Shown: positions 41,947-51,279, numbered from the stretch's first letter. The stretch: 64,000 nt of DNA from Agromyces ramosus (GCF_004216665.1 NZ_SGWY01000001.1:682001-746000); one strand, 5' to 3'. The notes: generated by a model from the letters alone, not told the origin. Program-made: numbers and translations.

Positions 41947-42013
41947 CCACCCGCCGCCGAAAACGGCCCGTCGCCCTCGGCGTCCTCGGCGCCGCCGCCG
42001 GCGACCGTCGGTC

Positions 42014-43204
42014 CTAGGCGGCGGCGACCGGCACGCGCCGCCGTGCCGTGTTCGCCACCACGAGCGCGGCGACGCCGAGGAGCAGGATGACGGGCGCCCC
42101 GAGCTCGAGCGCGAACTGCAGGCCGGACGTCGTGGCGAGCACCCCGAGCGCGAGCGCGGCGACCGCCTGCACGAGGTAGCCCACGACGTAGGCGGCCGAG
42201 ATCACGGCGGCGCGGTGGTGGGCGGGTGCGCTCGACGTGACGAGGCCGAGGCCGCCGGAGAACATGAGGCTGTATCCGGCGCCCGCCACGAGCGATGACG
42301 CGATGAACGCGGGAAGCGAGTGGTCGAGACCCGCGACGATGAGCAGGCCGAGCCCGACGACGGCGAGCACCGGCCCCAGCGTGACGGCCGCACGAGGGCG
42401 AAGCGGGCGCGCGAACACCGCGACCGCGCCGATCGTCACGGCGGAGAGCGCGATGATCGCGCCGTCCAGGAAGGCGTTGTCGCTGCGCACCAGGTCGCGG
42501 GCGATCTGCGCGCCGAGCGCGAGGAAGATCGCTCCCATCGCGTAGGCCGCCGAGATGCCGAGCGTGCCCGCCGCGAAGGCGGCACGTTCCTCACGGGGCA
42601 TCCGGGGCCGTCGCGGTCGCCACGGAGCGGCGGCCGCGTCGCGGGTGTGGCGGGGCAGGAGGAACGCGAACCCGCCCACGATCGCCGTGACCGCGGTGAG
42701 CACCCAGAAGCTCAGGTGCAGCGGGGCCGGCGCGTACTGCACGAGGGCTCCCCCGACGATCGTCGCGAGCGCGAGTCCCGTCGCGGTGGCCGCCGTCGTC
42801 GCCGAGCTCGCGCGGCGGGCGCCGTCTCGTCCGCCCAACTCGACCATCGCGGCCGTCGCGGGGCTCAGCGACAGCCCGACGCCGACGCCCATGAGGGCCC
42901 GGCCGATGAACACCCACGTGAGGTCGGGGGCGAGGCCGAATGCGATGGAGCCCGCGGTGAGGGCGCCGAGGCCCATGAGGATGACGGCGCGCCGCCCGAT
43001 CACGTCGGACAGGTTGCCGAAGACGATGAGCACCGGCACGAGCACGAGCGGGTAGATCGCGAAGATCGCCGTGGTCGCCGAGGGCTGCAGCTGCCACTCC
43101 TCGGCATACAGGGGGTAGACGACCGTGGGCGCCCCGCTCGCCCACAGTGCGAGTCCGGCGACGGATGCCGCGGTCCAGAATCCTGCGCGCTCCGACAATG
43201 CCAT
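42014..43204 (-). CDS. MFS transporter, 12-helix type
   Basis: A 396-residue major-facilitator with twelve helices, the loop 2-3 motif GNLSDVIGRRAVILMGLG and a paired VGVGLSLSPATAAMVE in helix 5. No substrate is evident; drug-efflux-like. It is divergent from the HxlR gene and shares an 85-base spacer with a small dyad. ATG 43202-43204 lacks a strong Shine-Dalgarno. Confidence 0.86.
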   Translation of the reverse strand: MALSERAGFWTAASVAGLALWASGAPTVVYPLYAEEWQLQPSATTAIFAIYPLVLVPVLIVFGNLSDVIGRRAVILMGLGALTAGSIAFGLAPDLTWVFIGRALMGVGVGLSLSPATAAMVELGGRDGARRASSATTAATATGLALATIVGGALVQYAPAPLHLSFWVLTAVTAIVGGFAFLLPRHTRDAAAAPWRPRRPRMPREERAAFAAGTLGISAAYAMGAIFLALGAQIARDLVRSDNAFLDGAIIALSAVTIGAVAVFARPLRPRAAVTLGPVLAVVGLGLLIVAGLDHSLPAFIASSLVAGAGYSLMFSGGLGLVTSSAPAHHRAAVISAAYVVGYLVQAVAALALGVLATTSGLQFALELGAPVILLLGVAALVVANTARRRVPVAAA

Positions 43205-43228
43205 GGTGCCGCCTCCCGATCACCTGAG

Positions 43229-43241
43229 TTGGATTAACCAA
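43229..43241. promoter_or_regulatory. Candidate HxlR operator
   Basis: TTGGATTAACCAA, 5 of 6 pairs symmetric, in the AT-rich MFS/HxlR spacer. Similar words nearby (GAGTTGG, AAGTTAG) may be further half sites. Confidence 0.45.
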
Positions 43242-43277
43242 GTTAGCATGCTGAATCCGTTTTTCCTACTCAGTTGC

Positions 43278-43283
43278 TAGGAT
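43278..43283 (+). promoter_or_regulatory. -10 box TAGGAT
   Basis: Ends six bases before GTG 43290 of the HxlR gene; the preceding CAGTTGC lies where an operator would overlap the promoter. Confidence 0.55.
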
Positions 43284-43289
43284 GGAGGC

Positions 43290-43757
43290 GTGGAAGCTGC
43301 AGTGGACGCCGGCGCGGAGCGATGCTCGATCGCCCGGAGCCTCGAGGTGCTCGGGCAGAAGTGGTCGTTGCTCATCGTGCGCGAGGCGACGTGGGGTCGC
43401 ACCCGGTTCGCCGAGTTCCGCGCGCGCCTGGGCGTCGCGCCCGACGTGCTCACCGATCGCCTCGGCCGGCTCGTCGACGCCGGCATCCTCGAGCGCCGTC
43501 CCTACCGCGAGGACGGCGAGCGCGAGCGCGAGGAGTACGTGCTCACCGATGCCGGACGCGCCCTGCTCCCGGTGCTCGCGGCGATGAGCGCCTGGGGCGA
43601 CGAGTACCGGCCCAGCGGCTTCGGTCCCGCGGCGCTCTACGCCGACCGCGACTCCGGCACTCCCCTGCGGCTCGCGTTCGTCGACGCCGACGGAGTCGAG
43701 CGGGACACGGCGGAGGTCGCCGTGGTGCGCGGTCCGGGCGCCAGGCCGCTGGCGTAG
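43290..43757 (+). CDS. HxlR-family transcriptional regulator
   Basis: A 155-residue HxlR winged-helix protein. The conserved CSIARSLEVLGQKWSLLIVREA motif is present and the wing follows LGVAPDVLTDRLGRLVDAGIL. The family senses aldehydes, flavins or drugs. Leaderless GTG start after TAGGAT. The C-terminal 35 residues extend past the usual domain. It is divergent from the MFS gene and likely represses it. Confidence 0.88.
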   Translation: MEAAVDAGAERCSIARSLEVLGQKWSLLIVREATWGRTRFAEFRARLGVAPDVLTDRLGRLVDAGILERRPYREDGEREREEYVLTDAGRALLPVLAAMSAWGDEYRPSGFGPAALYADRDSGTPLRLAFVDADGVERDTAEVAVVRGPGARPLA

Positions 43758-43801
43758 GTACGCACGTCCCGGGCCGCCTTGACAGGGCGCCGTGATTCCA
43801 C

Positions 43802-43815
43802 TGCAATATATTGCA
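43802..43815. promoter_or_regulatory. Perfect palindrome TGCAATATATTGCA upstream of acdS
   Basis: A 14-bp perfect AT-rich dyad 73 bases before the ATG of ACC deaminase, like GntR-type regulator sites. No GntR or Lrp-type gene is adjacent in this window. Confidence 0.6.
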
Positions 43816-43888
43816 TGCCGCAGACTCCGCTCGAGCCGCGGGCACCCGCGCAGCGGCCGTCACGTACCCCCACCTGAGGAGCAGCACC

Positions 43889-44911
43889 ATGGCACTCGCC
43901 GACTTCCCCCGCCATCGGTTGACGTTCGGGCCGAGCCCGATCCATCCGGTCGATCGGCTGAGCGCCCACCTGGGCGGCGCCCGCGTCTGGATGAAGCGGG
44001 AGGACGTGAACAGCGGCCTCGCCTTCGGCGGCAACAAGACCCGCAAGCTCGAGTACCTCGTGCCCGACGCCCTCGCGAAGGGCGCGGACACGCTCGTCTC
44101 CATCGGCGGCGTGCAGTCCAACCACACGCGACAGGTCGCCGCCGTCGCCGCGCACCTGGGCATGAAGGCCGTGCTCGTGCAGGAGCACTGGGTCGACTGG
44201 CCGGATGCCGTGAACGACCGCGTCGGCAACATCCTCCTGTCGAGGCTCATGGGCGCGGACGTGCGGCTCTCCCCCGCCGGGTTCGGCATCGGATTCAAGG
44301 AGTCGTGGCGGCAGGCGATCTCGGACGTCGAGGAGGCCGGCGGCACGCCCTACGCGATCCCCGCCGGGGCATCCGACCACCGGCTGGGCGGTCTCGGCTT
44401 CGCCAACTGGGCGCACGAGGTCGCGGCTCAGGAGCGCGAACTCGGCGTGTTCTTCGACACGATCGTCGTGTGCTCGGTCACGGGTTCGACGCACGCCGGC
44501 ATGATCGCGGGCTTCGCCGACCTCGACCACAACTTCGGCGGCCGCCCGCGCCGCGTGCTCGGCATCGACGCCTCGGCGAAGCTCGACGAGACCCGCGACC
44601 AGGTCGGCCGCATCGCCCGCAACACGGCCTCGCTGATCGAGCTGGGACGCGAGCTGCGCGACGACGAGATCACCGTGCTCGAGGGCTGGGCGGGCGACCG
44701 GTACGGCATCCCGGTCGAATCCACCGACGAGGCGATGCGCCTCACCGGTCGCCTCGAGGGCGTCATCCTCGACCCCGTCTACGAGGGCAAGTCGATGGCC
44801 GGCCTCATCGACCTCGTGTCGAGCGGTGAGATCCCGCGCGACTCGAACGTGCTCTACGCCCACCTCGGCGGCCAGCCCGCCATCAACGCCTACAGCGGCC
44901 GCTACCACTGA
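43889..44911 (+). CDS. acdS: 1-aminocyclopropane-1-carboxylate deaminase
   Basis: A 340-residue fold-type II PLP enzyme that splits ACC (the ethylene precursor) to ammonia and 2-oxobutyrate. PLP Lys50 is in [12 protein letters not shown], Ser77 in [13 protein letters not shown]. Residues that separate ACC deaminase from D-cysteine desulfhydrase are of the ACC type: Tyr298-Glu299 in DPVYEGKSM and Leu326 in [14 protein letters not shown] lies about seven bases before ATG 43889. Such genes lower plant ethylene and are typical of rhizosphere bacteria. The palindrome at 43802 suggests its own regulation. Monocistronic. Confidence 0.93.
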   Translation: MALADFPRHRLTFGPSPIHPVDRLSAHLGGARVWMKREDVNSGLAFGGNKTRKLEYLVPDALAKGADTLVSIGGVQSNHTRQVAAVAAHLGMKAVLVQEHWVDWPDAVNDRVGNILLSRLMGADVRLSPAGFGIGFKESWRQAISDVEEAGGTPYAIPAGASDHRLGGLGFANWAHEVAAQERELGVFFDTIVVCSVTGSTHAGMIAGFADLDHNFGGRPRRVLGIDASAKLDETRDQVGRIARNTASLIELGRELRDDEITVLEGWAGDRYGIPVESTDEAMRLTGRLEGVILDPVYEGKSMAGLIDLVSSGEIPRDSNVLYAHLGGQPAINAYSGRYH

Positions 44912-45096
44912 GCCGTCGCGTACCACCGAGCCGTCGCGCGGACGGTGCGTGGGGCACGAGCGGACAGGCGCCGGCGGTGCTCGCGCGAGCGGATCCCGAC
45001 GCGTGCGTGGCCCGGCGTCCCGGTGCTAGCATGCGCGAGCGCCGGTCTCGTGGCGCGCTGTCCGATGCCGGGCCCCGATGACAGGAATGAGGCGAC

Positions 45097-46044
45097 ATGA
45101 CCACGCCGCGCACCGAGTGGGACGTCATCGTCGTCGGCGGTGGGAGCGCGGGACTCAGCGCCGCGCTCATCCTCGGCCGATCGCGCCGCCGGGCGCTGGT
45201 CATCGACGACGACCACCCGCGCAACGCGGTCGCCGCGCACATGCACGGCGTCCTCGGACGCGATCACACCCCGCCGCTCGACCTGCTCGCGGCCGGACGT
45301 GCCGAGCTCACCCGCTATGACGTCGCCGTCGAGTCCGGTGCCGTGGCGTCGGCGGCGCTCGTGGATGGCGATGAACCCGGCTTCGAGGTCGTGCTCGACT
45401 CCGGCGAGCGGCACACCGCGCGGCGGATGCTCGTCGCCACCGGACTCGTCGACGAGCTGCCTGACATTCCGGGCCTCGCCGAGCAGTTCGGGCGCGGGGT
45501 CGTGCTCTGCCCGTACTGCGACGGCTGGGAGGTCCGGGACCGGCGCGTCGCGGTGATCGCCGCCGCGACGCTCGACACCTTCCAGGCGCAGCTGATGCGC
45601 CAGCTCACGACGGAGGTCGTCTTCCACACGAACGGCGCGACCCTCCCCGACCGTGCGCGAACGGAACTCGAGGCCCGCGGCATCGCCATCGAGGAACGCG
45701 AGGTCGCCGGGGTCGACGCCGAGGGCGGCGCGGTTCGCGGCATCCGGCTCGCCGACGGCACCGCGAACCCGGCCGACGTCGTGTTCGTGGCGTCCCGGCC
45801 GGCCCCGAGGAATGCGGTGCTTCGCGACCTTCGCGCACGGACGATGCGCCACTCGGGCGTCGACTGGGTGCTCGTCGACGACGACGGACGGACGAGCGTG
45901 CGCGGGTTGTACGCCGCCGGCAACGTCGTCTCGGCGAAGTCGTCCGTCCCGTGGGCCATGGCTTCGGGGTCGCAGGCGGGCATCGCGATCAACGCCGACC
46001 TCATCGACGAGGACGTGCGCCTGGCCGTCGCCGCCCGGGGCTGA
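45097..46044 (+). CDS. Thioredoxin-reductase-like NAD(P)/FAD-dependent protein
   Basis: A 315-residue two-domain flavoprotein. FAD loop VVGGGSAGLSAALILGRSRR (residues 12-31), redox pair in VLCPYCDGWE (CxxC), then a second dinucleotide region and GLYAAGNVV near the C terminus. The arrangement matches thioredoxin-reductase-like proteins, but the second Rossmann glycine motif is degenerate (VAVIAAATLDTFQAQ), so NADPH use may differ. GAGG is five bases before the ATG. It is probably a ferredoxin/peroxide-type reductase; no thioredoxin gene is adjacent. Confidence 0.85.
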   Translation: MTTPRTEWDVIVVGGGSAGLSAALILGRSRRRALVIDDDHPRNAVAAHMHGVLGRDHTPPLDLLAAGRAELTRYDVAVESGAVASAALVDGDEPGFEVVLDSGERHTARRMLVATGLVDELPDIPGLAEQFGRGVVLCPYCDGWEVRDRRVAVIAAATLDTFQAQLMRQLTTEVVFHTNGATLPDRARTELEARGIAIEEREVAGVDAEGGAVRGIRLADGTANPADVVFVASRPAPRNAVLRDLRARTMRHSGVDWVLVDDDGRTSVRGLYAAGNVVSAKSSVPWAMASGSQAGIAINADLIDEDVRLAVAARG

Positions 46045-46097
46045 GCCGTCGGCACCCCGCCCTTGCCGCCTCTCCGGCCGCGTGCCACCATGACGCC

Positions 46098-46547
46098 ATG
46101 CGGATCCTCGGATTGGTGTCGTTCGTGCAACTGCTCCTCGGGGTCGCCGGGTTGAAGAAGTCGCTCCGCGAGGGGCGCGTCGCCGACGTGCCGTTCGCCG
46201 AAAAGCGGTCGAAGAAGGAGCTCCAGCAGCGCCACTGGACCGACGGCACGGCCCTCTCGGCACCGACCCCCATGCTCATCCTCCAGGGCATCGCGAGCAT
46301 CGTCCTCATCGTGCACCCGCGTCCGCCGAAGTTCTTCGCGCGCCTCCTCGGGGTGCTCGGCGCGGTCATGGCGATCGGCTACCCCGTCGAGAAGGTGTGG
46401 CGCGACTCCCTCGTCGAGCCCGACCGGAAGCTCACGCCGCTCACGTTCGGCGGGTTCCTCCTCGCGCTGAAGATGGCGATCCTGGGTTGGTCGGTCGGCC
46501 GGGGTCGGCGGAGTCGCGCCGTCGAGCCCGGCGACACCGACGCCTGA
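46098..46547 (+). CDS. Hypothetical membrane protein, 149 aa
   Basis: A 149-residue protein with three or four hydrophobic segments (about 5-20, 60-77, 83-100, 112-130) broken by strongly charged loops, including an Arg/Lys-rich segment EKRSKKELQQRHW. No family recognised. It directly precedes the met transporter operon but is separated from it by 177 bases. Start ATG 46098 with no strong Shine-Dalgarno; CACCAT six bases ahead is a poor -10 box. Confidence 0.65.
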   Translation: MRILGLVSFVQLLLGVAGLKKSLREGRVADVPFAEKRSKKELQQRHWTDGTALSAPTPMLILQGIASIVLIVHPRPPKFFARLLGVLGAVMAIGYPVEKVWRDSLVEPDRKLTPLTFGGFLLALKMAILGWSVGRGRRSRAVEPGDTDA

Positions 46548-46724
46548 CACGCCGACACGCCGACGGGGCATCCGGCCGGAGCGGGGGCCGCCGAAACGGC
46601 TGCTGCTCGACGCGGGTAAGCGTCATCCTTCGTCATGCGACTCGCGGTTGCGCGGGGCATGGGATCGAATGGGACTCCGGCGCCCGAGGGAGCGCGTCGC
46701 TCGCAGCCCCCTCGGAAGGCCTCC

Positions 46725-47705
46725 ATGATCACGATCGACCGCGTCACCCGCACGTTCGACGGTGCCGTGCGCGCCCTCGACGACGTGTCGATCCACGTGC
46801 GACGCGGCGAGGTCTTCGGCGTGGTCGGCCAGTCGGGCGCGGGCAAGTCCACACTGCTGCGCACGGTCAACGCGCTCGAGCGACCCGATTCCGGCACCGT
46901 GACCGTCGACGGCGTCGAGGTCACCGCACTGCAGGGCCGCCGGCTGCTCGAGGCGCGCCACCGCATCGGCATGGTGTTCCAGCACTTCAACCTCGTCAGC
47001 AATCGCACCGCCGTCGAGAACATCGAGTTCGCCCTCGAGGCGGTCGGCCGACCCCGCTCGGCGAAGCGCGACGAGGCCCTCGAGATGCTCGACCTCGTGG
47101 GGCTCGCGCACCGCGCCGACGCCTACCCGGGCGAGCTCTCGGGCGGGCAGCGCCAGCGGGTCGGCATCGCCCGGGCGCTCGCGTCGAAGCCCGACGTCCT
47201 GCTCTCCGATGAGGCGACCAGCGCCCTCGACCCCGACACCACCCGGCAGATCCTGGCCCTCATCCGCCGACTCTCGCGAGACCTCGGCCTCACGGTGCTG
47301 CTCATCACGCACGAGATGGACGTCGTGAAGCAGGTGTGCGACAGCGCGGCGCTGCTGGAACAGGGTCGCGTGGTCGAGCAGGGTCCGCTGCTCGACCTCG
47401 TGCGCACGAAGGGCAGCCGACTCGCGCACGACCTGTTCCCGCTCGGCGAGGCGCCGGAGCTCCCGGGATACGGGGTGCTCGACCTCACGTTCGCCGGCGG
47501 TGAGGCGGAGCGGCCCACCATCGCCATGCTGGCGCGCGACCTCGGGATCGACGTGTCCATCCTCGGCGCCACGATCGAGACGATCGCGGGCGAGCAGGCC
47601 GGGCGCACCCGGCTCGCGATCCCGGGAGAGCCGGGCGTCGTCGAGCGCGCCGCGCGCTTCCTCGGTGAGCAGGGCGTCGGCGTCGAGGTGGTGAGCCGAC
47701 CGTGA
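46725..47705 (+). CDS. metN: Methionine ABC transporter ATP-binding protein
   Basis: A 326-residue ABC ATPase: Walker A GQSGAGKST (about residue 38), Q-loop MVFQHFN, signature ELSGGQRQRVGIARALA, Walker B VLLSDEATSALD, and a C-terminal NIL ligand-sensing domain (about 245-326) that inhibits transport when methionine is plentiful (known for MetN). GGAAGG lies six bases before ATG 46725. It overlaps metI by GTGA. Confidence 0.92.
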   Translation: MITIDRVTRTFDGAVRALDDVSIHVRRGEVFGVVGQSGAGKSTLLRTVNALERPDSGTVTVDGVEVTALQGRRLLEARHRIGMVFQHFNLVSNRTAVENIEFALEAVGRPRSAKRDEALEMLDLVGLAHRADAYPGELSGGQRQRVGIARALASKPDVLLSDEATSALDPDTTRQILALIRRLSRDLGLTVLLITHEMDVVKQVCDSAALLEQGRVVEQGPLLDLVRTKGSRLAHDLFPLGEAPELPGYGVLDLTFAGGEAERPTIAMLARDLGIDVSILGATIETIAGEQAGRTRLAIPGEPGVVERAARFLGEQGVGVEVVSRP

Positions 47706-48457
47706 TCGACATCACCTCACCCGACTTCTGGAGCGACCTCGGCGGCGTGCTGCTCAAGGGCACCCTCGAGACGCTGTGGATGACGAGCGTGGCACTCGTC
47801 TTCACGATCCTCATCGGCCTGCCCCTCGGCATCGTGCTCGTCGGCACCGAGCGCGGCCGGTTCCTGGAGGCGCCGTTCGGCTCGCGCGCCTTCGGCACCG
47901 CCGTGAACCGGGTGCTCGGCTTCGTGGTCAACCTCGGCCGATCGGTGCCGTTCATCGTGCTCATGATCGCGCTGATCCCCTTCACGCGATTCCTCGTCGG
48001 GTCGTTCGTCGGCACGGGGCCGGCGATCGTGCCGCTCACGATCGTCGCGATCCCGTTCTTCGCCCGTGTGGTCGAGATCGCCGTGAAGGAGGTCGACGGC
48101 GGCCTGTTCGAGGCGGCCGAGTCCCTCGGCGCCTCACGCTGGCTGCTCGTGCGCCGGGTCATCCTGCCGCAGGCGGCGCCCTCGATCGTGCTCGGAACGG
48201 CGACGACGATCACGTCGATCATCAACTTCTCGGCGATGGTCGGCGTGGTCGGCGGCGGCGGCCTCGGAAACGTCGCACTCACCTACGGCCTCCAGCGCTA
48301 CAGCTGGGTGCACATCGTCGCGGTCATCGTCATCCTGTTCGCGATCGTGCAACTGGTGCAGGCGGGGGCGAACGGCCTCGCGCGCCGTGTCGACCATTCC
48401 AGCGGACGCAGTCGGGCTCATGCCCGGGAGATCGACGAAGCCGAACGCGTCATCTGA
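47702..48457 (+). CDS. metI: Methionine ABC transporter permease
   Basis: A 251-residue membrane permease with five helices, beginning DITSPDFWSDLGGVL. The EAA-type loop EVDGGLFEAAESLGASRWLL docks the ATPase and the C-terminal half carries the VGVVGGGGLGNVAL segment typical of MetI. GTG overlaps the metN stop. It forms the channel for methionine (L- and probably D-isomers) with metQ. Confidence 0.93.
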   Translation: MIDITSPDFWSDLGGVLLKGTLETLWMTSVALVFTILIGLPLGIVLVGTERGRFLEAPFGSRAFGTAVNRVLGFVVNLGRSVPFIVLMIALIPFTRFLVGSFVGTGPAIVPLTIVAIPFFARVVEIAVKEVDGGLFEAAESLGASRWLLVRRVILPQAAPSIVLGTATTITSIINFSAMVGVVGGGGLGNVALTYGLQRYSWVHIVAVIVILFAIVQLVQAGANGLARRVDHSSGRSRAHAREIDEAERVI

Positions 48458-48535
48458 GACCGCCGCCGCGCCGCGGCATCCGCACCGCGGCATCCGCACC
48501 GCACCGCATCCCAACCCCATCACAGAGGAGTCACC

Positions 48536-49378
48536 ATGAAGACCCGCACGCTCGTCCGTCGCGGACTCTCGATCGCTGCCATCGCCGCCCTCACCGCCGG
48601 CCTCGCCGCCTGCGCCGGCGGCACCTCCACCGCCGCCACGGATGCCGCCGCCGACGGCGAGAGCCTCGGCACGATCAAGGTCGGCGCGCTCCCCGTGCCA
48701 GCCGGCGACCTGTTGGACTGGGTCGACGAGAACCTCGCCGAGGAGGCCGGGCTCGACATCGAGTACGTCGAGTTCACCGACTACAACACGCCGAACCCGG
48801 CGCTCACCGACGGCTCGACCGACGCGAACCTGTTCCAGAACTCCACGTTCCTCGAGACGTACAACGAGCAGGCCGGTGGCGACCTCGTCTCGATCGGCGA
48901 GATCTACCTGCCCGCCGCGGCGTTCTACAGCGAGAGCCTCCAGAGCGTCGACGACCTCGCCGAGGGCGACTCCGTCGCGATCCCGAACGACCCGACGAAC
49001 GAGGGCCGGGCGCTCGGCCTCCTGGCGGCCGAGGGCGTCATCGAGATCGAGGACGGCGCGACCAACCTCGACGGCATCACCGACAACCCGCTGAACCTGC
49101 AGTTCACCGAGGTCGAGAACGCGAGCCTCGCGCTGGCGCTGCCCGACAACGACGCCGTGTTCGTGACGGCCTCGTTCGCGCTTCCCGCCGGCCTCACGGA
49201 GGACCAGGCGATCCTCGTCGAGGGCACCGACAGCACGTACTACAACGTGCTCGCCACGCGACCCGACCTCGAGGACGACCCTCGCATCGAGGCGCTGTAC
49301 GGCCTGCTCAAGGACCAGCGCACCAAGGACTACCTGCTCGAGACCTGGGGTGGGCTGATCGTGCCGGTCGAGGACTAG
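48536..49378 (+). CDS. metQ: Methionine-binding lipoprotein
   Basis: A 280-residue NlpA/MetQ-family lipoprotein. The lipobox is LAAC with Cys near residue 25; the mature protein starts with GGTSTAATD. Segments IKVGALPVPAGDLLDWV, TDGSTDANLFQNSTFLETYN and PNDPTNEGRALGLLAAEG are typical. It is anchored outside the membrane and delivers methionine to MetI. GAGGAG precedes the ATG. The 78-base spacer before it contains two direct GCGGCATCCGCACC copies. Confidence 0.93.
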   Translation: MKTRTLVRRGLSIAAIAALTAGLAACAGGTSTAATDAAADGESLGTIKVGALPVPAGDLLDWVDENLAEEAGLDIEYVEFTDYNTPNPALTDGSTDANLFQNSTFLETYNEQAGGDLVSIGEIYLPAAAFYSESLQSVDDLAEGDSVAIPNDPTNEGRALGLLAAEGVIEIEDGATNLDGITDNPLNLQFTEVENASLALALPDNDAVFVTASFALPAGLTEDQAILVEGTDSTYYNVLATRPDLEDDPRIEALYGLLKDQRTKDYLLETWGGLIVPVED

Positions 49379-49396
49379 GCGGCCGACGACTCAGGA

Positions 49397-49428
49397 CGCC
49401 CGGCGCACGCTCCGCGTGCGACCGGGCG
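49397..49428 (+). terminator. Terminator of the metNIQ operon
   Basis: Arms CGCCCGGCGCACGC (49397-49410) and 49414-49428 pair over a TCC loop with one small bulge, followed by TTCGCCGTT, 20 bases past the metQ stop. Confidence 0.75.
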
Positions 49429-49484
49429 TTCGCCGTTCGCCCCGCCCCGAGACGCCGGCCCCTTCCGATGTCGGGGGGCGGGCG

Positions 49485-49490
49485 TAGCGT
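49485..49490 (+). promoter_or_regulatory. -10 box TAGCGT
   Basis: Ends six bases before ATG 49497 of the TfoX-like gene, with a Shine-Dalgarno-free gap. Confidence 0.55.
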
Positions 49491-49496
49491 CGACGC

Positions 49497-49817
49497 ATGG
49501 ACGAACGTACGCGCGGGCGGGAGCGACTGGCCGAGGTGACCAGCAGCCTCACCGAACGGCCCGATGTCGGCGTGGGCCGCATGTTCGGTTCCGAGGGCTA
49601 CTCGGTGCGCGGCAAGCTGTTCGCCTTCGTCTCGAGCGACGGCCGGCTCGTGGTGAAGCTGCCCGGCGAACGCATCGAGCGACTCGGGCTCGACAACATG
49701 GTGATGCGCGGCAGCCCGATGCGCGAGTGGGCGGCGGTGCCCTTCGACGAGGGCGCCGAACGCTGGCGCTCCGTCGCCGAGGAGGCCTACGCGTTCGTCG
49801 ACTCGATCACGCCGTGA
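49497..49817 (+). CDS. TfoX N-terminal domain protein
   Basis: A 106-residue protein made of a single TfoX/Sxy N-terminal domain, recognised by VGRMFGSEGYSVRGKLFAFV and the late VPFDEGAERWRSVAEEAYAFVD. In Gamma-proteobacteria the full protein activates competence; the lone domain in actinobacteria is of unknown role. Leaderless ATG after TAGCGT. Convergent with the SRPBCC gene. Confidence 0.85.
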   Translation: MDERTRGRERLAEVTSSLTERPDVGVGRMFGSEGYSVRGKLFAFVSSDGRLVVKLPGERIERLGLDNMVMRGSPMREWAAVPFDEGAERWRSVAEEAYAFVDSITP

Positions 49818-49829
49818 GCCGGCGGGGTC

Positions 49830-49860
49830 GAGGCGACGGATGCATCCGCCCCTTCGCCTC
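49830..49860. terminator. Hairpin with nested palindrome between convergent genes
   Basis: GAGGCGA and TCGCCTC arms (49830-49836, 49854-49860) enclose CGGATGCATCCG. The right arm runs into the SRPBCC stop. Confidence 0.4.
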
Positions 49861-50332
49861 AGCCTCCGGTCGCGTCGGGCGAGCGGTCGACCTCGCCGCG
49901 CCATCCGTGGGCGGATCCGCCGCCCTCCTCGGCGAGCTCCTTGAACCGACGGAGGTCGGCCTTGATCTGCAGGTCGTCGACCTGCAGCACCGCGCCCGCC
50001 TTCTCGACGAAGCCCTCCGGCTTCCAGTCGAGCTGCACGGCGATGCGCGTCTGATCGGGGCTCAGCTGGTGGAACGTCACGACGCCGGCGTGCTCCTCGC
50101 CTCGCGTGCTGCGCCACGCGACGCGCTCGTCGGGCTTCTGCTCCGTGATCGTGGCATCGAACTCGCGCTCGACGCCGCCGACCTTGACCTTCCAGTGCAG
50201 CTCGGTGGGCGACAGCTGATCGATCCGCTCGACCCCGTGCATGAAGGCGGGGAAGGATTCGAACTGCGTCCACAGGTTGTAGACCCGGCTGATCGGTGCA
50301 TCCACGTCGATGGTGTCGGTGACCTGGCTCAT
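49859..50332 (-). CDS. SRPBCC (START-like) family protein
   Basis: A 157-residue coenzyme-Q-binding/polyketide-cyclase-like protein starting SQVTDTIDVDAPISRVYNLW. Cyclase/dehydrase-type SRPBCC proteins of this length handle hydrophobic ligands and are often stress-induced. ATG 50330-50332 has GAGGGGAACC upstream. It is convergent with the TfoX-like gene. Confidence 0.82.
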   Translation of the reverse strand: MSQVTDTIDVDAPISRVYNLWTQFESFPAFMHGVERIDQLSPTELHWKVKVGGVEREFDATITEQKPDERVAWRSTRGEEHAGVVTFHQLSPDQTRIAVQLDWKPEGFVEKAGAVLQVDDLQIKADLRRFKELAEEGGGSAHGWRGEVDRSPDATGG

Positions 50333-50481
50333 CAGGTTCCCCTCTCTCGATGGTCTCGCCTCCAGCCTGCGCGGGCGCCCGAGCATCCGGCAGGGGGTTG
50401 AGCCAGGACGCCCCAGACGATAGGGCGAGCGGCGAGGCCGACTCGCGGCGCGGCAGACGGTCGCGCCCGACCGCCGCGCCC

Positions 50482-51279
50482 CTACTCGTCGCCGAGGCGA
50501 ACGATCGTCTGCTGGATCACCCGCTCGTACGCTCCGGGTCCGACGGAGATGGACCCCTGGTACGGATGGTCCATGTCGGCGGTGGCGAACATCACCAGGC
50601 CGATGAACAGCGAGAGCAGGCCGGCGATCAGCAGGTGCAGGCGCAGGCTCTTCACGTAGATGAACGCGATGAGCACGGCGTTCACCGCTGCCCCGACCCA
50701 GATCACCAGCCAGAACAGCGGAGGCAGTTCGAGCGTGACCGCGTCGATGCGGTCGCGCCGGGCCTCGACGAAGTCGTCGAACGTCGCGAGCAGCTGGATG
50801 TACTCCGCCTGCTCCGCGGGAGTCACCGGTTCGTAGGCGTGCAGCATCCGCTCGATGTCGTCCACCAGCACGGCGCTCTCCTCGGGAAGGAGGCCGCGCC
50901 GCTGCGAGGCGAAATCCTCGTCCACGACCGTGTGCAGGTACTCGGCGATGCCCACGCGGATGGGTTCGCCGTCCTGCTGCGGCAGCGCGGTCGTGCCGCG
51001 GTACAGGGCCGTGAGCTGTGCGGCCTCCTCGAGCGTGTTCGTGCGGGTGTCGGCGAAGTTCTCGTACACCGACACGGCCACGAGGGCGAGCAGGATGCCG
51101 AAGAACACGCCGAACGTGCCGATCACGTGGGCGAGGGCGCGGTCCCACTCCGCCGGGCTCGTGACCATCTTGCGGACCACGGGACGCAGTGCCACGACGA
51201 CCAGGCACGACGCGAGCACGAAGCCGCCGACGAACAGCGGCATGGTGATCCAGATGGGCGTCTCGTAGAACCAGTTCAC
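50482..51279 (-). CDS. DUF4239 membrane protein
   Basis: A 265-residue protein with two N-terminal helices (about 11-32 and 48-68), a soluble loop of about 130 residues rich in Glu/Arg, and two C-terminal helices (about 195-235). This bestrophin-like topology is that of DUF4239 proteins, of unknown function. GTG 51277-51279 is preceded by GGGAGGGGG. It is divergent from the SDR gene at 51441. Confidence 0.78.
   Translation of the reverse strand: MNWFYETPIWITMPLFVGGFVLASCLVVVALRPVVRKMVTSPAEWDRALAHVIGTFGVFFGILLALVAVSVYENFADTRTNTLEEAAQLTALYRGTTALPQQDGEPIRVGIAEYLHTVVDEDFASQRRGLLPEESAVLVDDIERMLHAYEPVTPAEQAEYIQLLATFDDFVEARRDRIDAVTLELPPLFWLVIWVGAAVNAVLIAFIYVKSLRLHLLIAGLLSLFIGLVMFATADMDHPYQGSISVGPGAYERVIQQTIVRLGDE

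Noticed and set aside
43889..44911. D-cysteine desulfhydrase for the ACC-deaminase-like gene
   Set aside because: Tyr298, Glu299 and Leu326 are the ACC deaminase residues, not the Ser/Thr pair of desulfhydrase.
46548..46724. SAM or S-box riboswitch ahead of metN
   Set aside because: The leader has GC-rich hairpins, but I cannot recognise the conserved core of any SAM riboswitch class.
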